Made by a program: the position numbers and the translations under genes. This document shows, piece by piece, positions 18,585 to 27,806 of a stretch of 64,000 bases of DNA. The notes below the pieces were generated by a model. It saw only the letters and a program-made list of their open reading frames with translations, did not search any database and was not told where the DNA came from. Source of the stretch: DATCJA01 sp963814955 (GTDB lineage Bacteria; Acidobacteriota; Vicinamibacteria; Vicinamibacterales; UBA2999); contig CAWFEX010000011.1 of the NCBI GenBank assembly GCA_963814955.1, positions 194,289 through 258,288 on the forward strand, in the 5' to 3' direction. Each line of letters opens with the position of its first letter. The stretch's first letter is position 1.

Positions 18585-19812
18585 ATGCCGCTAATCGCCC
18601 TCGGCGTGACGGGCGGGATTGGCGCTTACAAGGCGGTCGAGGTGTGCCGCGGCCTGCAGAAGCAGGGGCACGATGTCGTGGCGGTGATGACGCGATCGGC
18701 CGCGCGGTTCGTCGGGCCAGTCACGTTCGAGGCGATCACCCGGCGTCCGGTCATCACCTCTCAATGGAAGCCGGGGATGAACGCCGACATCGAGCACATT
18801 GCGATTGCGGACGCAATTGCGCTGCTGCTCGTGGCACCGTGCACGGCGAACATGATCGGCAAGTTCGCCCATGGCATCGCCGACGATTTCCTGAGCTCGC
18901 TGTATCTGGCGACGCGGGCGCCGGTGCTGCTCGCCCCCGCGATGAATACGAACATGCTCGCGCACGACGCCGTACGGCACAACGTCCAGACGCTGGCGTC
19001 GCGCGGCGTGCGATTCGTCGAGCCGGGTGAGGGGTATCTCGCGTGCGGCTGGATTGGAAAAGGCCGCCTCGCCGAGCCGGCCGATATCGTTGCCGCGGCC
19101 GTGCGGGTCCTGTCGCCGGTCGAGTCGCTCCTGCGCGGACGGCACGTCCTTGTGACAGCCGGGCCCACGTACAAAGACATCGATCCCGTCCGGTATGTAG
19201 GAAACCGATCCAGCGGCCGTATGGGATTTGCGCTGGCATCGGAGGCACGGCGGCGCGGCGCGCGCGTCACGCTGGTGGCCGGGCCGACCCGGATTGAGCC
19301 GCCAGCCGTTGACGAGGTCATTCGTGTCCGCAGCGCGGCCGAGATGCACGCGGCCGTCATGGGAATCTCGCGCCATGCGGACGTCGTTGTCATGGCAGCC
19401 GCGGTAGCCGACTACACGCCGGCCGATCCCGCGGCGGACAAGATTGCCAAGACCGACGCGCCGCTGACGATCACGCTCGAACGGACACCCGACATTCTGG
19501 CCGAGCTCGGGCGGATATCGTCTGATGTGGCGACGCGGCGGCCAATTCTCGTTGGATTTGCCGCGGAAACCCGCGACGTGGTGGCCAGAGCTCGTGACAA
19601 GCGACTCCGGAAAGGGGATCGACCTGATCGTGGCAAACGACGTCTCGCGGCCGGACGCAGGGTTCGACGTCGGCACAAATGCGGTGACCATCATCGGCCC
19701 CACCGGCGAGAAGGAATTGCCCGTCCAGGCGAAGGACGAGATCGCGGCAGCGATCTTCGATCAGGTAGAACGGCTCATTGGCACCCGGGCCACAGCACCC
19801 GTTCGTGCGTAA
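18585..19812 (+). CDS. coaBC: bifunctional phosphopantothenoylcysteine decarboxylase / phosphopantothenate-cysteine ligase (one-base frameshift)
   Basis: CoaBC performs two consecutive steps of coenzyme A synthesis. The N-terminal flavoprotein CoaC half shows GVTGGIGAYKAVEVCRGL, the APAMNTNM substrate clamp and the catalytic ACGWIGKGRLAEP. The CoaB half shows VTAGPTYKDIDPVRYVGNRS. Near 19616 a run of four Gs contains one base too many. Correcting it restores KGIDLIVANDVSRPDAGFDV and NAVTIIGPTGEKELP to the TAA at 19812. The repaired length is about 409 residues. It follows rpoZ by one base and its stop overlaps the next ATG. Confidence 0.93.
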
Positions 19813-20539
19813 TGTCGAGCGACCAGCTCCGGGCCCATCTCGAATTCTTCGGCGAGCTCGGCGTCGATGGCGTCCGGCGCGACGCAAACTGGAGCCGACG
19901 CGCAACGCCAGATCCGCGCGTAGCCTCTGAACCCCCCGAAGCCACGGAAGCCGCTCCGCCGCAGATCGTTCAGGTGTTTTCCTCCGCGGCCGATGCTCTC
20001 GCCGCAATCAGAGAGGATCTCGGCGACTGCACCCGCTGCAAGCTTCACCGCCTGGGCCGCCGCCAGATTGTTTTCGGTGTGGGCAATCCGGATGCGGACC
20101 TCATGTTCGTTGGCGAGGGGCCGGGCGCTGACGAAGACATCCAGGGCGAGCCGTTCGTCGGCAGGGCGGGGCAGCTTCTGACGAAGATTATCGAAGCCAT
20201 CGACCTGCGCCGTGATGACGTCTACATCGCCAACGTCATCAAGTGTCGCCCGCCGAACAATCGCAATCCCGAGCCCGACGAAGTCGAGCAGTGCGAGCCG
20301 TTTCTGTTTCGGCAAATCGACGCAATCAAGCCGAAGGTGATTGTGGCGCTTGGCAAGTTCGCCGCTCAATCGCTGCTTCGAACCACGGAGCCGATCACTC
20401 GGCTGCGCGGGCGGGAGTACAGTACCGGGATGCAATCCTCATCCCCACATACCATCCCGCCTACCTGCTGCGCACCCCTTCCGCCAAGCGTGACGTATGG
20501 GAGGACATGAAGCGCGTACGAGCGATTCTTCGTACGTAG
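19812..20539 (+). CDS. family 4 uracil-DNA glycosylase (one-base frameshift)
   Basis: This is an iron-sulfur uracil-DNA glycosylase that removes uracil from deaminated DNA. After a low-complexity N-terminal region, DCTRCKLHRLGRRQIVFG carries the first cluster cysteines. Motif A is GEGPGADEDIQGEPFVGRAG, and NVIKCRPPNNRNPEPDE supplies further ligands. After RGREY a missing base near 20420 breaks the frame. The other frame continues YRDAILIPTYHPAYLLRTP, which includes motif B HPAYLLR, and ends at 20539. That stop codon lies inside a dispersed palindromic repeat. Confidence 0.9.
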
Positions 20540-20585
20540 TGTCCGGCTCAGCTCTTCGTACGTAGTGTCCGGCTTCAGCCGGACC
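20529..20585. repeat. REP-like repeat, two units (TACGTAGTGTCCGGCT)
   Basis: Two copies of TTCGTACGTAGTGTCCGGCT stand in tandem, the second ending in the inverted repeat GTCCGGCTTCAGCCGGAC. The same unit occurs in reverse orientation three times at 43775-43884. The first unit supplies the stop codon of the uracil-DNA glycosylase gene. Confidence 0.75.
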
Positions 20586-20679
20586 AAAGTGATGCGCGAA
20601 GATACAAAATTCAAACTGCACTAGACTTGATGGAGAGTCACTGCCCCTTTCATATCCCGTTTGAATCCTGCATCTGGCA

Positions 20680-22908
20680 TTGCGCCTGATATCTGTCGCC
20701 GTCCCCGTTCCGTATCTCGATTCCCTCACGTATAACGTTCCCGACCAATACCCGAAGGCACCGCCAGTAGGGTCGCGCGTCCGTGTTCCGGTTGGAACGC
20801 GGATGGTCGTGGGTTGTGTGATTGGGCATGACGCCTCGATCGCGGCGGACACCGAACCGCGGGACGTTGCGGAGGTGCTCGATTGGGAGCCGTTTCTGCC
20901 GCCGGCGGTTGTCGACCTCTGCCGCTGGGTCGCTGATTACTACATGGCCGGCATAGGGGACGCGATTGGCGCGGCCTTACCCCCTGGAGCGCGGCGCGCG
21001 TCGGCATACAAGACCGAGAGAGTGGTGTACGCAGGGCAGGGGTCTGACCCGGGGTCTGACCCCGGGTCAGACCCCACCCGGCTGACTGCTAAGCAGAGCG
21101 CGGTGCTCGAGATGCTCACGACCTCGCCCGACGGCATCAGGACGTCGGCGTTGCGCGAGCGCGGTATCACCAGCGCTGTAATTCACCGCCTCGTTGCCCG
21201 CGGTCTCGCCGCGGTTCGCGAAGAACCGGCGGAGCGCGACCCATTCCAACGCGCCGCAATGTCACATATCAGTCACGATCCGGCGCGCACACTGACGGGC
21301 GAGCAGACCGGCGCTCTGGACGCGCTCATCCGGCTCGCCGACGCCCGCCAGTTTCACGTGGCGCTGCTCCATGGGGTGACAGGAAGCGGCAAAACAGAGC
21401 TGTACATGCGACTGGCGCGGCACGTCTGCGAACGCGGCCAGCAGGTTCTCTTGATGGTTCCCGAGATCGCGCTCACGCCGTCGGTCGTCGCGCTGTTCCG
21501 CTCGGCGTTCGGCGCACGCGTCGCCATCCAGCATAGCGGCCTCTCCGACGGCGAACGCCACGACCAGTGGCAGCGTATTCGCGGCGGGCAGGTCGAGGTC
21601 GTCATCGGCACGCGATCGGCCGTCTTCGCTCCGCTCCCCACCCCGGGCTTGATCATCGTCGACGAGGAGCACGACAGCTCCTACAAACAGGACGAGTCGC
21701 CGCGTTATCACGGACGCGACGTGGCGATCGTGCGGGCGCGCGACGCCGGGGCGCTGGTCGTCCTCGGCTCGGCGACACCCTCGATGGAGACGTATCACAA
21801 CGCCGCGACTGGCAAATACACGCGCCTCGCACTCGAACGACGGGTCCTCGAGCGGCCGCTGGCGTCGGTGACGCTCGTGAACATGCGCGACGAGTACGCA
21901 GCGGACGGACCCGACGTCGTCGTCAGCCGGCTGATGGCTTCCGCCATCGAAGACCGTCTCGCAAGGCGTGAACAGGTGCTCGTCTTGCTCAATCGGCGCG
22001 GCTATGCCACGGCCGTGTTCTGCCGTCAGTGCGGCGATACGTTCGAATGTCCGAACTGCAGCGTGTCACTGACCGTGCACCGCCGGCGCCAGGGGTGGAG
22101 CGCACGCTGTCACTACTGCAATTACTCGACGGCCGTCCCGAAAACCTGCCGCAAGTGCGCCGCGCCGTATCTCGAGCAGGCCGGCTTCGGCACCGCGAGG
22201 ATCGAACAGCACCTGGCAGAAAGATTTCCGGACGCTCGGGTAAGTCGCGTGGACCGCGACTCCGTCAGGCGCAAAGGCACCCTGACAGCGCTCCTGTCGA
22301 GATTCGCGGCAGCTGAGATAGACGTGCTGGTGGGGACGCAGATGATTGCCAAGGGCCACGATTTCCCCGGCGTGACTCTGGTTGGTGTCATCTCGGCTGA
22401 CATCGGGCTCGGTCTGGCGGACTTTCGGGCGGCGGAGCGGACGTTCCAACTGCTGACGCAGGTGGCCGGGCGCGCGGGCCGCGGCGAACGCACTGGCGAC
22501 GCCATCATCCAGACGCTTTATCCGGAGCACTACAGCATTCAGGTGGCCTGCCGGCAGGACTATCCCGGTTTCTTCGAACGAGAACTGATCTACCGCCGGA
22601 CGATGTGCTACCCGCCTGCGATCGCACTCGTCAACGCGCTGGTACGCGGAAAAACGTTCGATCACGCAATGCAGACAGCCACCGCGATGGTTCGTCGCCT
22701 CGAAACCGTCGCCGATCGCGTTCCGTTCACCTTACTGGGTCCGGCACCGGCGCCGCTTGCACGCCTGCGCGGTGAACACCGCGTGCAATTCTTTCTGAAG
22801 GGTCATCGTCGCGGCGCCATGCGGGACGCGCTGCGCGAGACGCTCGCGGAAATGCCGGACGTGAGACGCCGTGTGACCATCGACGTCGATCCGCTGAATG
22901 TTTTGTAG
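20680..22908 (+). CDS. priA: primosomal protein N' (replication restart helicase PriA)
   Basis: PriA recognises stalled forks and loads the replicative helicase. The 742-residue protein has the N-terminal 3'-DNA-binding domain (VAVPVPYLDSLTYNVP), Walker A LLHGVTGSGKTELYM, DEEHDSSYKQ as motif II, and the four-pair zinc-binding block beginning CRQCGDTFECPNCS and ending CRKC. It also has helicase motifs V-VI (GTQMIAKGHDFPGVTLV and QVAGRAGRG). It begins at a TTG at 20680. At about residues 120-132 a GSDP triplet is translated from an in-frame palindromic DNA repeat. The frame is intact. Confidence 0.95.
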   Translation: MRLISVAVPVPYLDSLTYNVPDQYPKAPPVGSRVRVPVGTRMVVGCVIGHDASIAADTEPRDVAEVLDWEPFLPPAVVDLCRWVADYYMAGIGDAIGAALPPGARRASAYKTERVVYAGQGSDPGSDPGSDPTRLTAKQSAVLEMLTTSPDGIRTSALRERGITSAVIHRLVARGLAAVREEPAERDPFQRAAMSHISHDPARTLTGEQTGALDALIRLADARQFHVALLHGVTGSGKTELYMRLARHVCERGQQVLLMVPEIALTPSVVALFRSAFGARVAIQHSGLSDGERHDQWQRIRGGQVEVVIGTRSAVFAPLPTPGLIIVDEEHDSSYKQDESPRYHGRDVAIVRARDAGALVVLGSATPSMETYHNAATGKYTRLALERRVLERPLASVTLVNMRDEYAADGPDVVVSRLMASAIEDRLARREQVLVLLNRRGYATAVFCRQCGDTFECPNCSVSLTVHRRRQGWSARCHYCNYSTAVPKTCRKCAAPYLEQAGFGTARIEQHLAERFPDARVSRVDRDSVRRKGTLTALLSRFAAAEIDVLVGTQMIAKGHDFPGVTLVGVISADIGLGLADFRAAERTFQLLTQVAGRAGRGERTGDAIIQTLYPEHYSIQVACRQDYPGFFERELIYRRTMCYPPAIALVNALVRGKTFDHAMQTATAMVRRLETVADRVPFTLLGPAPAPLARLRGEHRVQFFLKGHRRGAMRDALRETLAEMPDVRRRVTIDVDPLNVL
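21039..21075. repeat. GGGTCTGACCCC palindromic repeat inside priA
   Basis: Two GGGGTCTGACCC units followed by the inverse GGGTCAGACCCC lie in frame in priA and encode a GSDPGSDPGSDP linker. It falls between the DNA-binding and helicase regions, in a segment that varies in length among PriA proteins. A matching copy is intergenic at 47991-48027. Confidence 0.8.
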
Positions 22909-22923
22909 GCGTTCGGAACGCGT

Positions 22924-23901
22924 CTAGGGCGACCCGACGAGGTCGAGAGGTTCGATCGGGGCGGGTGTAAAGCACAGGACGAACATGACCACCGCGAAGA
23001 CGGCGAGCCACAGACGTCCGGTATCGAGCGGAATGTGTTCATCGACCGTGCGCGGGTGCCGTGGCCCGAACGCCAGCAGCATGACCACGGTCAACGCCGT
23101 CCAGACCAGCCATGAGCTGGAAATGAACGTCAGCCCGATCAGCGCCGCCACGGTTCCGAGCGTCACAAACGTACTTCCTCGTCCCAGCACGGCGTACGAG
23201 ATGTGGCCGCCATCGAGCTGTCCTATCGGAAACAGGTTCAGCGCGGTTGCGAGCAATCCGAACCATGCCGCGAAGGCCATCGGGTGCATGTTGATCGAAT
23301 AGCCGTCGGGGGGCGTTCCCCAGTACAACCACGCGATCGCCTTGAACAAAAGCGGCTCGCCAAGCTCCACGAAGCCGGCGGTGTCGGCGGGCAGCGGCGT
23401 GACCCGTGAGAGACTCATCCCGAGCAGAAGCAGCGGCACGGCAACGAGAAAGCCTGCGATGGGTCCCGCAATTCCGATGTCGAACAGCTCGCGCTTACCC
23501 GGAATGATCTGCCGGATGCGGATGAATGCGCCGAGCGTTCCGGTGAGCGGCAGCGGCGCCGGCAGAAAATAGGGAAGCGACGCGTCAACGCCGTAGTACT
23601 TGCACGCGAAGTAATGACCGAATTCATGAGCGCCGAGAATGGCGAGAATCGACGCGCTGTACCACAGGCCGCTGAGCACGAATCCCAGCGCGGACAGCTC
23701 CTGGTTTCGGTTGCCGAAGTCGGCGGAGAAGCTCGCGAAATGCTGGGCCCCGACGAGCACGGTCGTAACAACGGTCACGAGGAAGAGAACGAGGTGACGC
23801 CAGCGGCGCGGACGTGGCGCGGGTCGTACCACCGCCGCGAGGGGCGGTTCGACAGGATGACGCAACACGTATTCCGGGGGATTGGACGAAGCGAAGCCCA
23901 T
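22924..23901 (-). CDS. site-2 protease family membrane metalloprotease (M50)
   Basis: This is an integral-membrane zinc protease of 325 residues. The zinc motif GAHEFGHYFACKYYG (HExxH, about residues 93-97) lies at the end of the second helix. The third ligand motif NLFPIGQLDGGHISYA lies further on. About eight hydrophobic helices are visible, with a PYFLPAPLPLTGTLGAFIRI segment typical of the plant EGY-like and bacterial M50 group. Such enzymes cleave membrane-embedded regulators. It converges with priA and is separated from hup by only 8 bases. Confidence 0.9.
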   Translation of the reverse strand: MGFASSNPPEYVLRHPVEPPLAAVVRPAPRPRRWRHLVLFLVTVVTTVLVGAQHFASFSADFGNRNQELSALGFVLSGLWYSASILAILGAHEFGHYFACKYYGVDASLPYFLPAPLPLTGTLGAFIRIRQIIPGKRELFDIGIAGPIAGFLVAVPLLLLGMSLSRVTPLPADTAGFVELGEPLLFKAIAWLYWGTPPDGYSINMHPMAFAAWFGLLATALNLFPIGQLDGGHISYAVLGRGSTFVTLGTVAALIGLTFISSSWLVWTALTVVMLLAFGPRHPRTVDEHIPLDTGRLWLAVFAVVMFVLCFTPAPIEPLDLVGSP

Positions 23902-23909
23902 ACGGGCCG

Positions 23910-24179
23910 TTACCCGATATTCTGCAGCTCTTTGCCGGGCTTGAAGCGAATGGTCCGCCCCGGCGGGATGCGAACTTCCTTGCCGGTTCGCGGGTTGCGG
24001 CCGATGCCGCGCTTCCGGGGCTTCACCTGAAACACTCCGAAGCCACGGAGCTCGATCCGGTCGCCTCGCTGCATGGAGACGCGCATCGCGTCGAACACGG
24101 CATCGACGGCCAACTCAGCCTTGACTTTGGTAATGTCAGCGATCTTCGAAACCTCGTTGACGATGTCGACCTTGATCAT
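23910..24179 (-). CDS. hup: HU-family histone-like DNA-binding protein
   Basis: HU/IHF proteins bend and compact DNA as dimers. The 89-residue protein has the N-terminal helical hairpin MIKVDIVNEVSKIADITK and the conserved GDRIELRGFGVFQVKPRK. The DNA-inserting arm is GRNPRTGKEVRIPPGRTIRFKPGKEL. It is preceded by a consensus sigma-70 promoter at 24213-24241 and an AAGGA ribosome site. It lies upstream of the M50 protease gene and is divergent from der. Confidence 0.96.
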   Translation of the reverse strand: MIKVDIVNEVSKIADITKVKAELAVDAVFDAMRVSMQRGDRIELRGFGVFQVKPRKRGIGRNPRTGKEVRIPPGRTIRFKPGKELQNIG

Positions 24180-24212
24180 GCAGGGAGATCCTTGGCTGAG
24201 GGAACTGTAACT

Positions 24213-24241
24213 ACTATAGAAAGAACCACTTACGCTGTCAA
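24213..24241 (-). promoter_or_regulatory. sigma-70 promoter of hup
   Basis: On the minus strand TTGACA (24241-24236), a 17-base spacer and TATAGT (24218-24213) form a near-perfect housekeeping promoter. It points into hup, 34 bases ahead of its start codon. It lies entirely in the 62-base gap to der. Confidence 0.8.
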
Positions 24242-25636
24242 ATGAATCGTGAGCGACTTCTGTCGGTCGTGCTCGTCGGACGCCCGAACGTAGGCAAATC
24301 GACGCTTTTCAACCGCCTGACGGGCCGTAGACGCGCGATCGTCACAAAAATCCCCGGCACAACGCGCGACGTCATCGCCCATCCTGCGGAATGGCGGGGA
24401 CGGAAGTTCGAACTGGTGGATACGGGCGGGATGTTTGGCGCGAGTCAGGATCCTCTGCACGATCTTGTGCACGAAAGAGGCCGCCGCGCAATCGCCGCTG
24501 CGGATCTCCTTGTCCTCGTTGTAGATGGACGCGAAGGCCTCGTGCCTGGTGACTTCGACATCGCGAAAGCCGTGCGCGAGGCAAATGCGCCCGCCATCGT
24601 CGCCATCAACAAGAACGATGATCGCCGTGCCCGTTCGAGTGTCCTCGAGTTCCACCAGTTGGGTTTCGACCACGTGCTGGAGATTTCAGCGGAGCATGGG
24701 GAAGGCACCGGCGACCTGCTCGACGTCGTCGTGGACGAACTAGGGTTGCGGGCGCCAGCCGAGGAGCGCTCAGCCGAGAAAGCGGACGAGGGGAAAGCCT
24801 CCCGCGCAAGAGCGAGAGACGACGCATCGCGCGAGGTCGGCATCGTTGTCGTCGGGCGGCCCAATGCCGGCAAGTCGTCGCTCGTCAACCGATTACTCCG
24901 CGAAGAACGAATGCTCGTCAGCGAAACACCGGGCACGACCCGTGACGCTGTCGATGCACTGCTCACGTGGCATCGCCGGCAGTTTCGGATCGTCGACACC
25001 GCGGGGATCCGCCGGCCCGGCCGTGTGGCACGCGGCGGTCAGGTGGAAGCGGTCAGCGTCCTGCTCGCCCGGCGTGCCATGGAATCGGCCGATGTGGCGG
25101 TCATCGTCGTCGACGCCACACAGGGCGCCACCGACCAGGACGCCGCGATTGCCGGGGAAGCGGAGAAGGCCGGGTGCGGAATCATCATCGCCGCCAACAA
25201 GTGGGACCTGATGAAGGGGAAGGACGGCGACGTTGCGAAGGAGTTTGACGAGGCGCTCCGGCGACAGCTGAAGTTTCTCGATTACGCGCCCGTGCTGCAC
25301 ATCTCCGCGGTCACCGGAGAGCGCACGCCTCGATTGCTCGAGACGATCGACCGCGTGGCGGCCGCACGAACGATGCGCGTCAAGACACCTGAACTGAATG
25401 CACTGATGAAGCAGCTCACGAGCGCGCACCTTCCGCCGAGCCGCGGCCGCACCGCGACGCGCATTCTGTACGCCGCCCAGACCGGGGTGGCGCCGCCGAC
25501 CTTCGTGATTTTCACCAACGTGGCCACCGAGCTTCACTTCTCGTACGAGCGGTATCTGGTGAATAACATTCGGGACTCGTTTGGTTTCGTCGGCGCGCCG
25601 ATCCGGCTGCACGTGCGACGCCGCCGCCGAAAATAA
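24242..25636 (+). CDS. der: ribosome biogenesis GTPase Der (EngA)
   Basis: Der has two tandem GTPase domains and a KH-like domain and acts in 50S subunit maturation. The first G domain has GRPNVGKSTLFNRLTG, DTGGMFG and NKND. The second has GRPNAGKSSLVNRLL, DTAGIRR and NKWDLMKGK. The C-terminal KH-like region ends FGFVGAPIRLHVRRRRRK. At 464 residues with an acidic-basic linker between the domains, it is a normal Der. The ATG at 24242 is the only sensible start. Confidence 0.96.
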   Translation: MNRERLLSVVLVGRPNVGKSTLFNRLTGRRRAIVTKIPGTTRDVIAHPAEWRGRKFELVDTGGMFGASQDPLHDLVHERGRRAIAAADLLVLVVDGREGLVPGDFDIAKAVREANAPAIVAINKNDDRRARSSVLEFHQLGFDHVLEISAEHGEGTGDLLDVVVDELGLRAPAEERSAEKADEGKASRARARDDASREVGIVVVGRPNAGKSSLVNRLLREERMLVSETPGTTRDAVDALLTWHRRQFRIVDTAGIRRPGRVARGGQVEAVSVLLARRAMESADVAVIVVDATQGATDQDAAIAGEAEKAGCGIIIAANKWDLMKGKDGDVAKEFDEALRRQLKFLDYAPVLHISAVTGERTPRLLETIDRVAAARTMRVKTPELNALMKQLTSAHLPPSRGRTATRILYAAQTGVAPPTFVIFTNVATELHFSYERYLVNNIRDSFGFVGAPIRLHVRRRRRK

Positions 25637-25660
25637 GCCGCAGGCTGTTATACTTGCCCG

Positions 25661-26234
25661 GTGACTCCAAAGCTGTACAAAGCTTCGGAAGTCTGCGAGG
25701 CGACGGGTGTCCAGCCGTACGTGCTCCGGTCGTGGGAGAAGGAATTTCCCGGGATCGGAGTGCAGAAGTCGCTCGACTCACCGCGTCTGTATCGTCAGTC
25801 GGACCTCGACCAGGTCCTGCGTATCAAGCAGCTCGTCTTCGTCGAGGGGCTCACGCTGGCCGGGGCCAGACGGCGGCTCGAGGAAGAGTCGCCGCGGTCG
25901 AAGGCTCGCACTGCGGCAATCGCAGACGAGGTACTCGACACGCTTGGCGCAGACGCGCGATCGCGGATCGAGCTGGTTCGAACCGGTCTTCGTTCGATCC
26001 TTCAGGTGCTGTCGAAGCGCGCGGGCATGGCGACGGTCCCCGAGCTGCCACGCAACGGATGGCGCCGCGAATCGGCGCTGCGGCGGCGTCAAACCGACGA
26101 ACGGACGGAGCACCGCGTCTGCCGCTGGCCGAGGTCGAACGGCGGCCAAGCCGGCAAAGCGTGCGAGCACTCCAAAGCGTGCCTCTGGCGCGCGCAAGGC
26201 GAAGGCCGGAAAACGGAAGCGCACAAGCGCTTGA
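25661..26234 (+). CDS. MerR-family transcriptional regulator (probable frameshift in the tail)
   Basis: The N-terminal winged HTH of the MerR type is clear: LYKASEVCEATGVQPYVLRSWEKEF, then SPRLYRQSDLDQVLRIKQLVF, then GLTLAGARRRLEEE. A GTG at 25661 is the start, preceded by a TATACT box seven bases upstream. The frame used for the HTH would run into the tRNA gene to 26245. A neighbouring frame instead gives a Lys/Arg/Ala-rich tail ending RKAKAGKRKRTSA, with a stop at 26234 just before the tRNA. A one-base indel somewhere in 26030-26110 is therefore suspected. The ligand and target are unknown. Confidence 0.75.
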
Positions 26235-26235
26235 A

Positions 26236-26312
<77 letters not shown>

Positions 26313-26375
26313 TTTTTCCATGGTTGGTTGCAACGTAATCGCAACGGGCGCCGCGAGTGGCGCCCGTCGCTGTTC
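26313..26375. repeat. tRNA-flanking segment shared with 58634-58695 (probable element end)
   Basis: Immediately 3' of the tRNA lies GGTTGCAACG, then CGCAACGGGCGCC, GCGAGT and GGCGCCCGT. A near-identical segment of about 45 bases follows the duplicated tRNA-Pro(CGG) end at 58633. It contains the inverted repeat GGGCGCC/GGCGCCC and repeated TTGCAAC words that could be integrase arm sites or a terminator. Confidence 0.65.
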
Positions 26376-26390
26376 TGAGAGGGCCTCGCC

Positions 26391-26600
26391 ATGAGCATTC
26401 CGAAAGGCTTCGAACCGCCCGACTTGGATCCGGAAGTCCTCGCAGACGTTCAGGGAGGCCGCGAGGAATTGTTAGAGGCTGTGCGCAGAATCGCCGCCAA
26501 CCAGGAACAAACGAACAAACTGCTTAAAGAGATCCTCGCCGTGCTCATCGCCGGAAACGATGACGGCGAGAAACGTCGCTACCCGCGCGTCTTGACCTAG
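26391..26600 (+). CDS. small hypothetical protein (69 aa)
   Basis: The frame starts with an ATG 15 bases after the shared element-end segment. The product is acidic and mostly helical, with an amphipathic stretch LEAVRRIAANQEQTNKLLKE that could form a short coiled coil. No family is recognised. It may be the first gene of the element inserted at the tRNA. Confidence 0.5.
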   Translation: MSIPKGFEPPDLDPEVLADVQGGREELLEAVRRIAANQEQTNKLLKEILAVLIAGNDDGEKRRYPRVLT

Positions 26601-26652
26601 GCGCTCGCCAACAGTCCAATCGTTCGACTGGAACCCGGCCCCTCAGAACTAG

Positions 26653-27573
26653 ATGATTCAGGTTCAATTGAAGCTCCGTCTGACGAAGGCTCAGGATCGC
26701 ACGCTCGAGCGGTGGCTGTGGCATTTGACCGCCGTATGGAATTGGGCGGTAAAGACGATTGAGCGAGAGGGGCCACGGCTGTCGCTCTATACGCTCTTCG
26801 CTCGACTAGCTGGTCACGGCTCGCGGATCGGTATTTCTGGTCGTGCCGTGCTTGGGACGGCGCAGACAGCCCACGTCGCATGGCGGCGGGCGTATCGCGG
26901 TCAGGCCGGTCGGCCGCGATTGAAGGGTCTGCGGCGGCCGTTGACATCCATTGCGTTTGACTGCTGGAAAACGAAGCCGCGCGGCCGTCGTATCACCGTC
27001 CCAATCCTGGGGGCTGTGCGGTTTCATCCGCAAGACATCCCTGATGGTCACGTTGGGGCAGCGCGGCTGGTGAAGCGTGCATCGGGTTGGTATCTCTGCT
27101 TGTTCGTTCATGCTGAGCCAGCGCCGATTCAGGTGACCGGCGATGGCGAAGTCGGCATAGACCCAGGCTTCTCGTCGCTCGTCACGCTCTCAACGGGTGA
27201 GCGCATCGAGCACCCGCACGAACTACAGGCGGCGGCTGACCGTCTCGGCCAAGCGCAGCGGGGCAACCAGAAACAGCTCGCGGCTCGTATTCAGGAACGG
27301 ATCGCGAATCGTCGAAAGAACCGGAACCATCATCTCTCGCGACGGCTCGTGGCCGAGAATCGCCTCATCGTCGTGTCGGCCGATCAGCACTGCGCCGTTG
27401 CTAGACGTTTCGGAAAGTCAGTTACCAGCGCAGGACATTTTCAGCTTCGGTCCATGCTTGTGTACAAGTGCAGCCGTACAGGCGGTCGCGAGGTACATCG
27501 AAGTGTCCAATCGGCATTCCACCGCCCTTTGACGGTGCAACCGGACGCGCAACACGCGATCTTTGAAAACTGA
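26653..27573 (+). pseudogene. TnpB-like (IS200/IS605 OrfB) gene, decayed
   Basis: The product resembles TnpB, the RNA-guided nuclease of IS200/IS605 elements. It has an N-terminal helical region (QVQLKLRLTKAQDRTLERWL), a middle beta region, and the RuvC-I motif GIDPGFSSLVTLSTGE with its Asp. A helical segment KNRNHHLSRRLVAENRLIVV follows, then RFGKSVTSAGHFQLRSMLVYK. The RuvC-II Glu expected after LIVV is not seen. Near 27480 the frame breaks: the neighbouring frame reads RYIEVSNRHST and then stops before the zinc-finger and final Asp. It is very likely inactive. No TnpA partner is visible. Confidence 0.75.
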
Positions 27574-27806
27574 ATACCACTCCTTTTCCGTAAAGCCGGT
27601 CGGGCCTCGCGTTATGCAGGTCGGGCTAATCGCCGTCGCCGACATCCGGAATTCGCGAAAAGTGTTCAAGCAGTCAATCGCTTATCGGATGTCTCTGGTG
27701 CCAGCGGTTTGGCGGTATGCTGCGAGTACCTGGGGGCCGGTCGCGATATGCCGGTCGGCCTAATGATTAATTGGGCTGACCATGTAAAACGGGTGGGAGG
27801 CGACGT

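Noticed and set aside
18459..20510. A coaBC-uracil-DNA glycosylase fusion protein
   Set aside because: The join results from an extra G near 19616; the correct frame has a coaBC stop overlapping the ATG of the next gene.
21039..21075. A CRISPR array
   Set aside because: The units are contiguous palindromes without spacers and lie inside a coding sequence; no cas genes are in the window.
27545..27570. An rRNA-leader-like box (GATCTTTGAAAACTGAATA)
   Set aside because: It resembles the box upstream of rRNA in some Gram-positive bacteria, but no rRNA gene follows and it lies in the decayed TnpB end.
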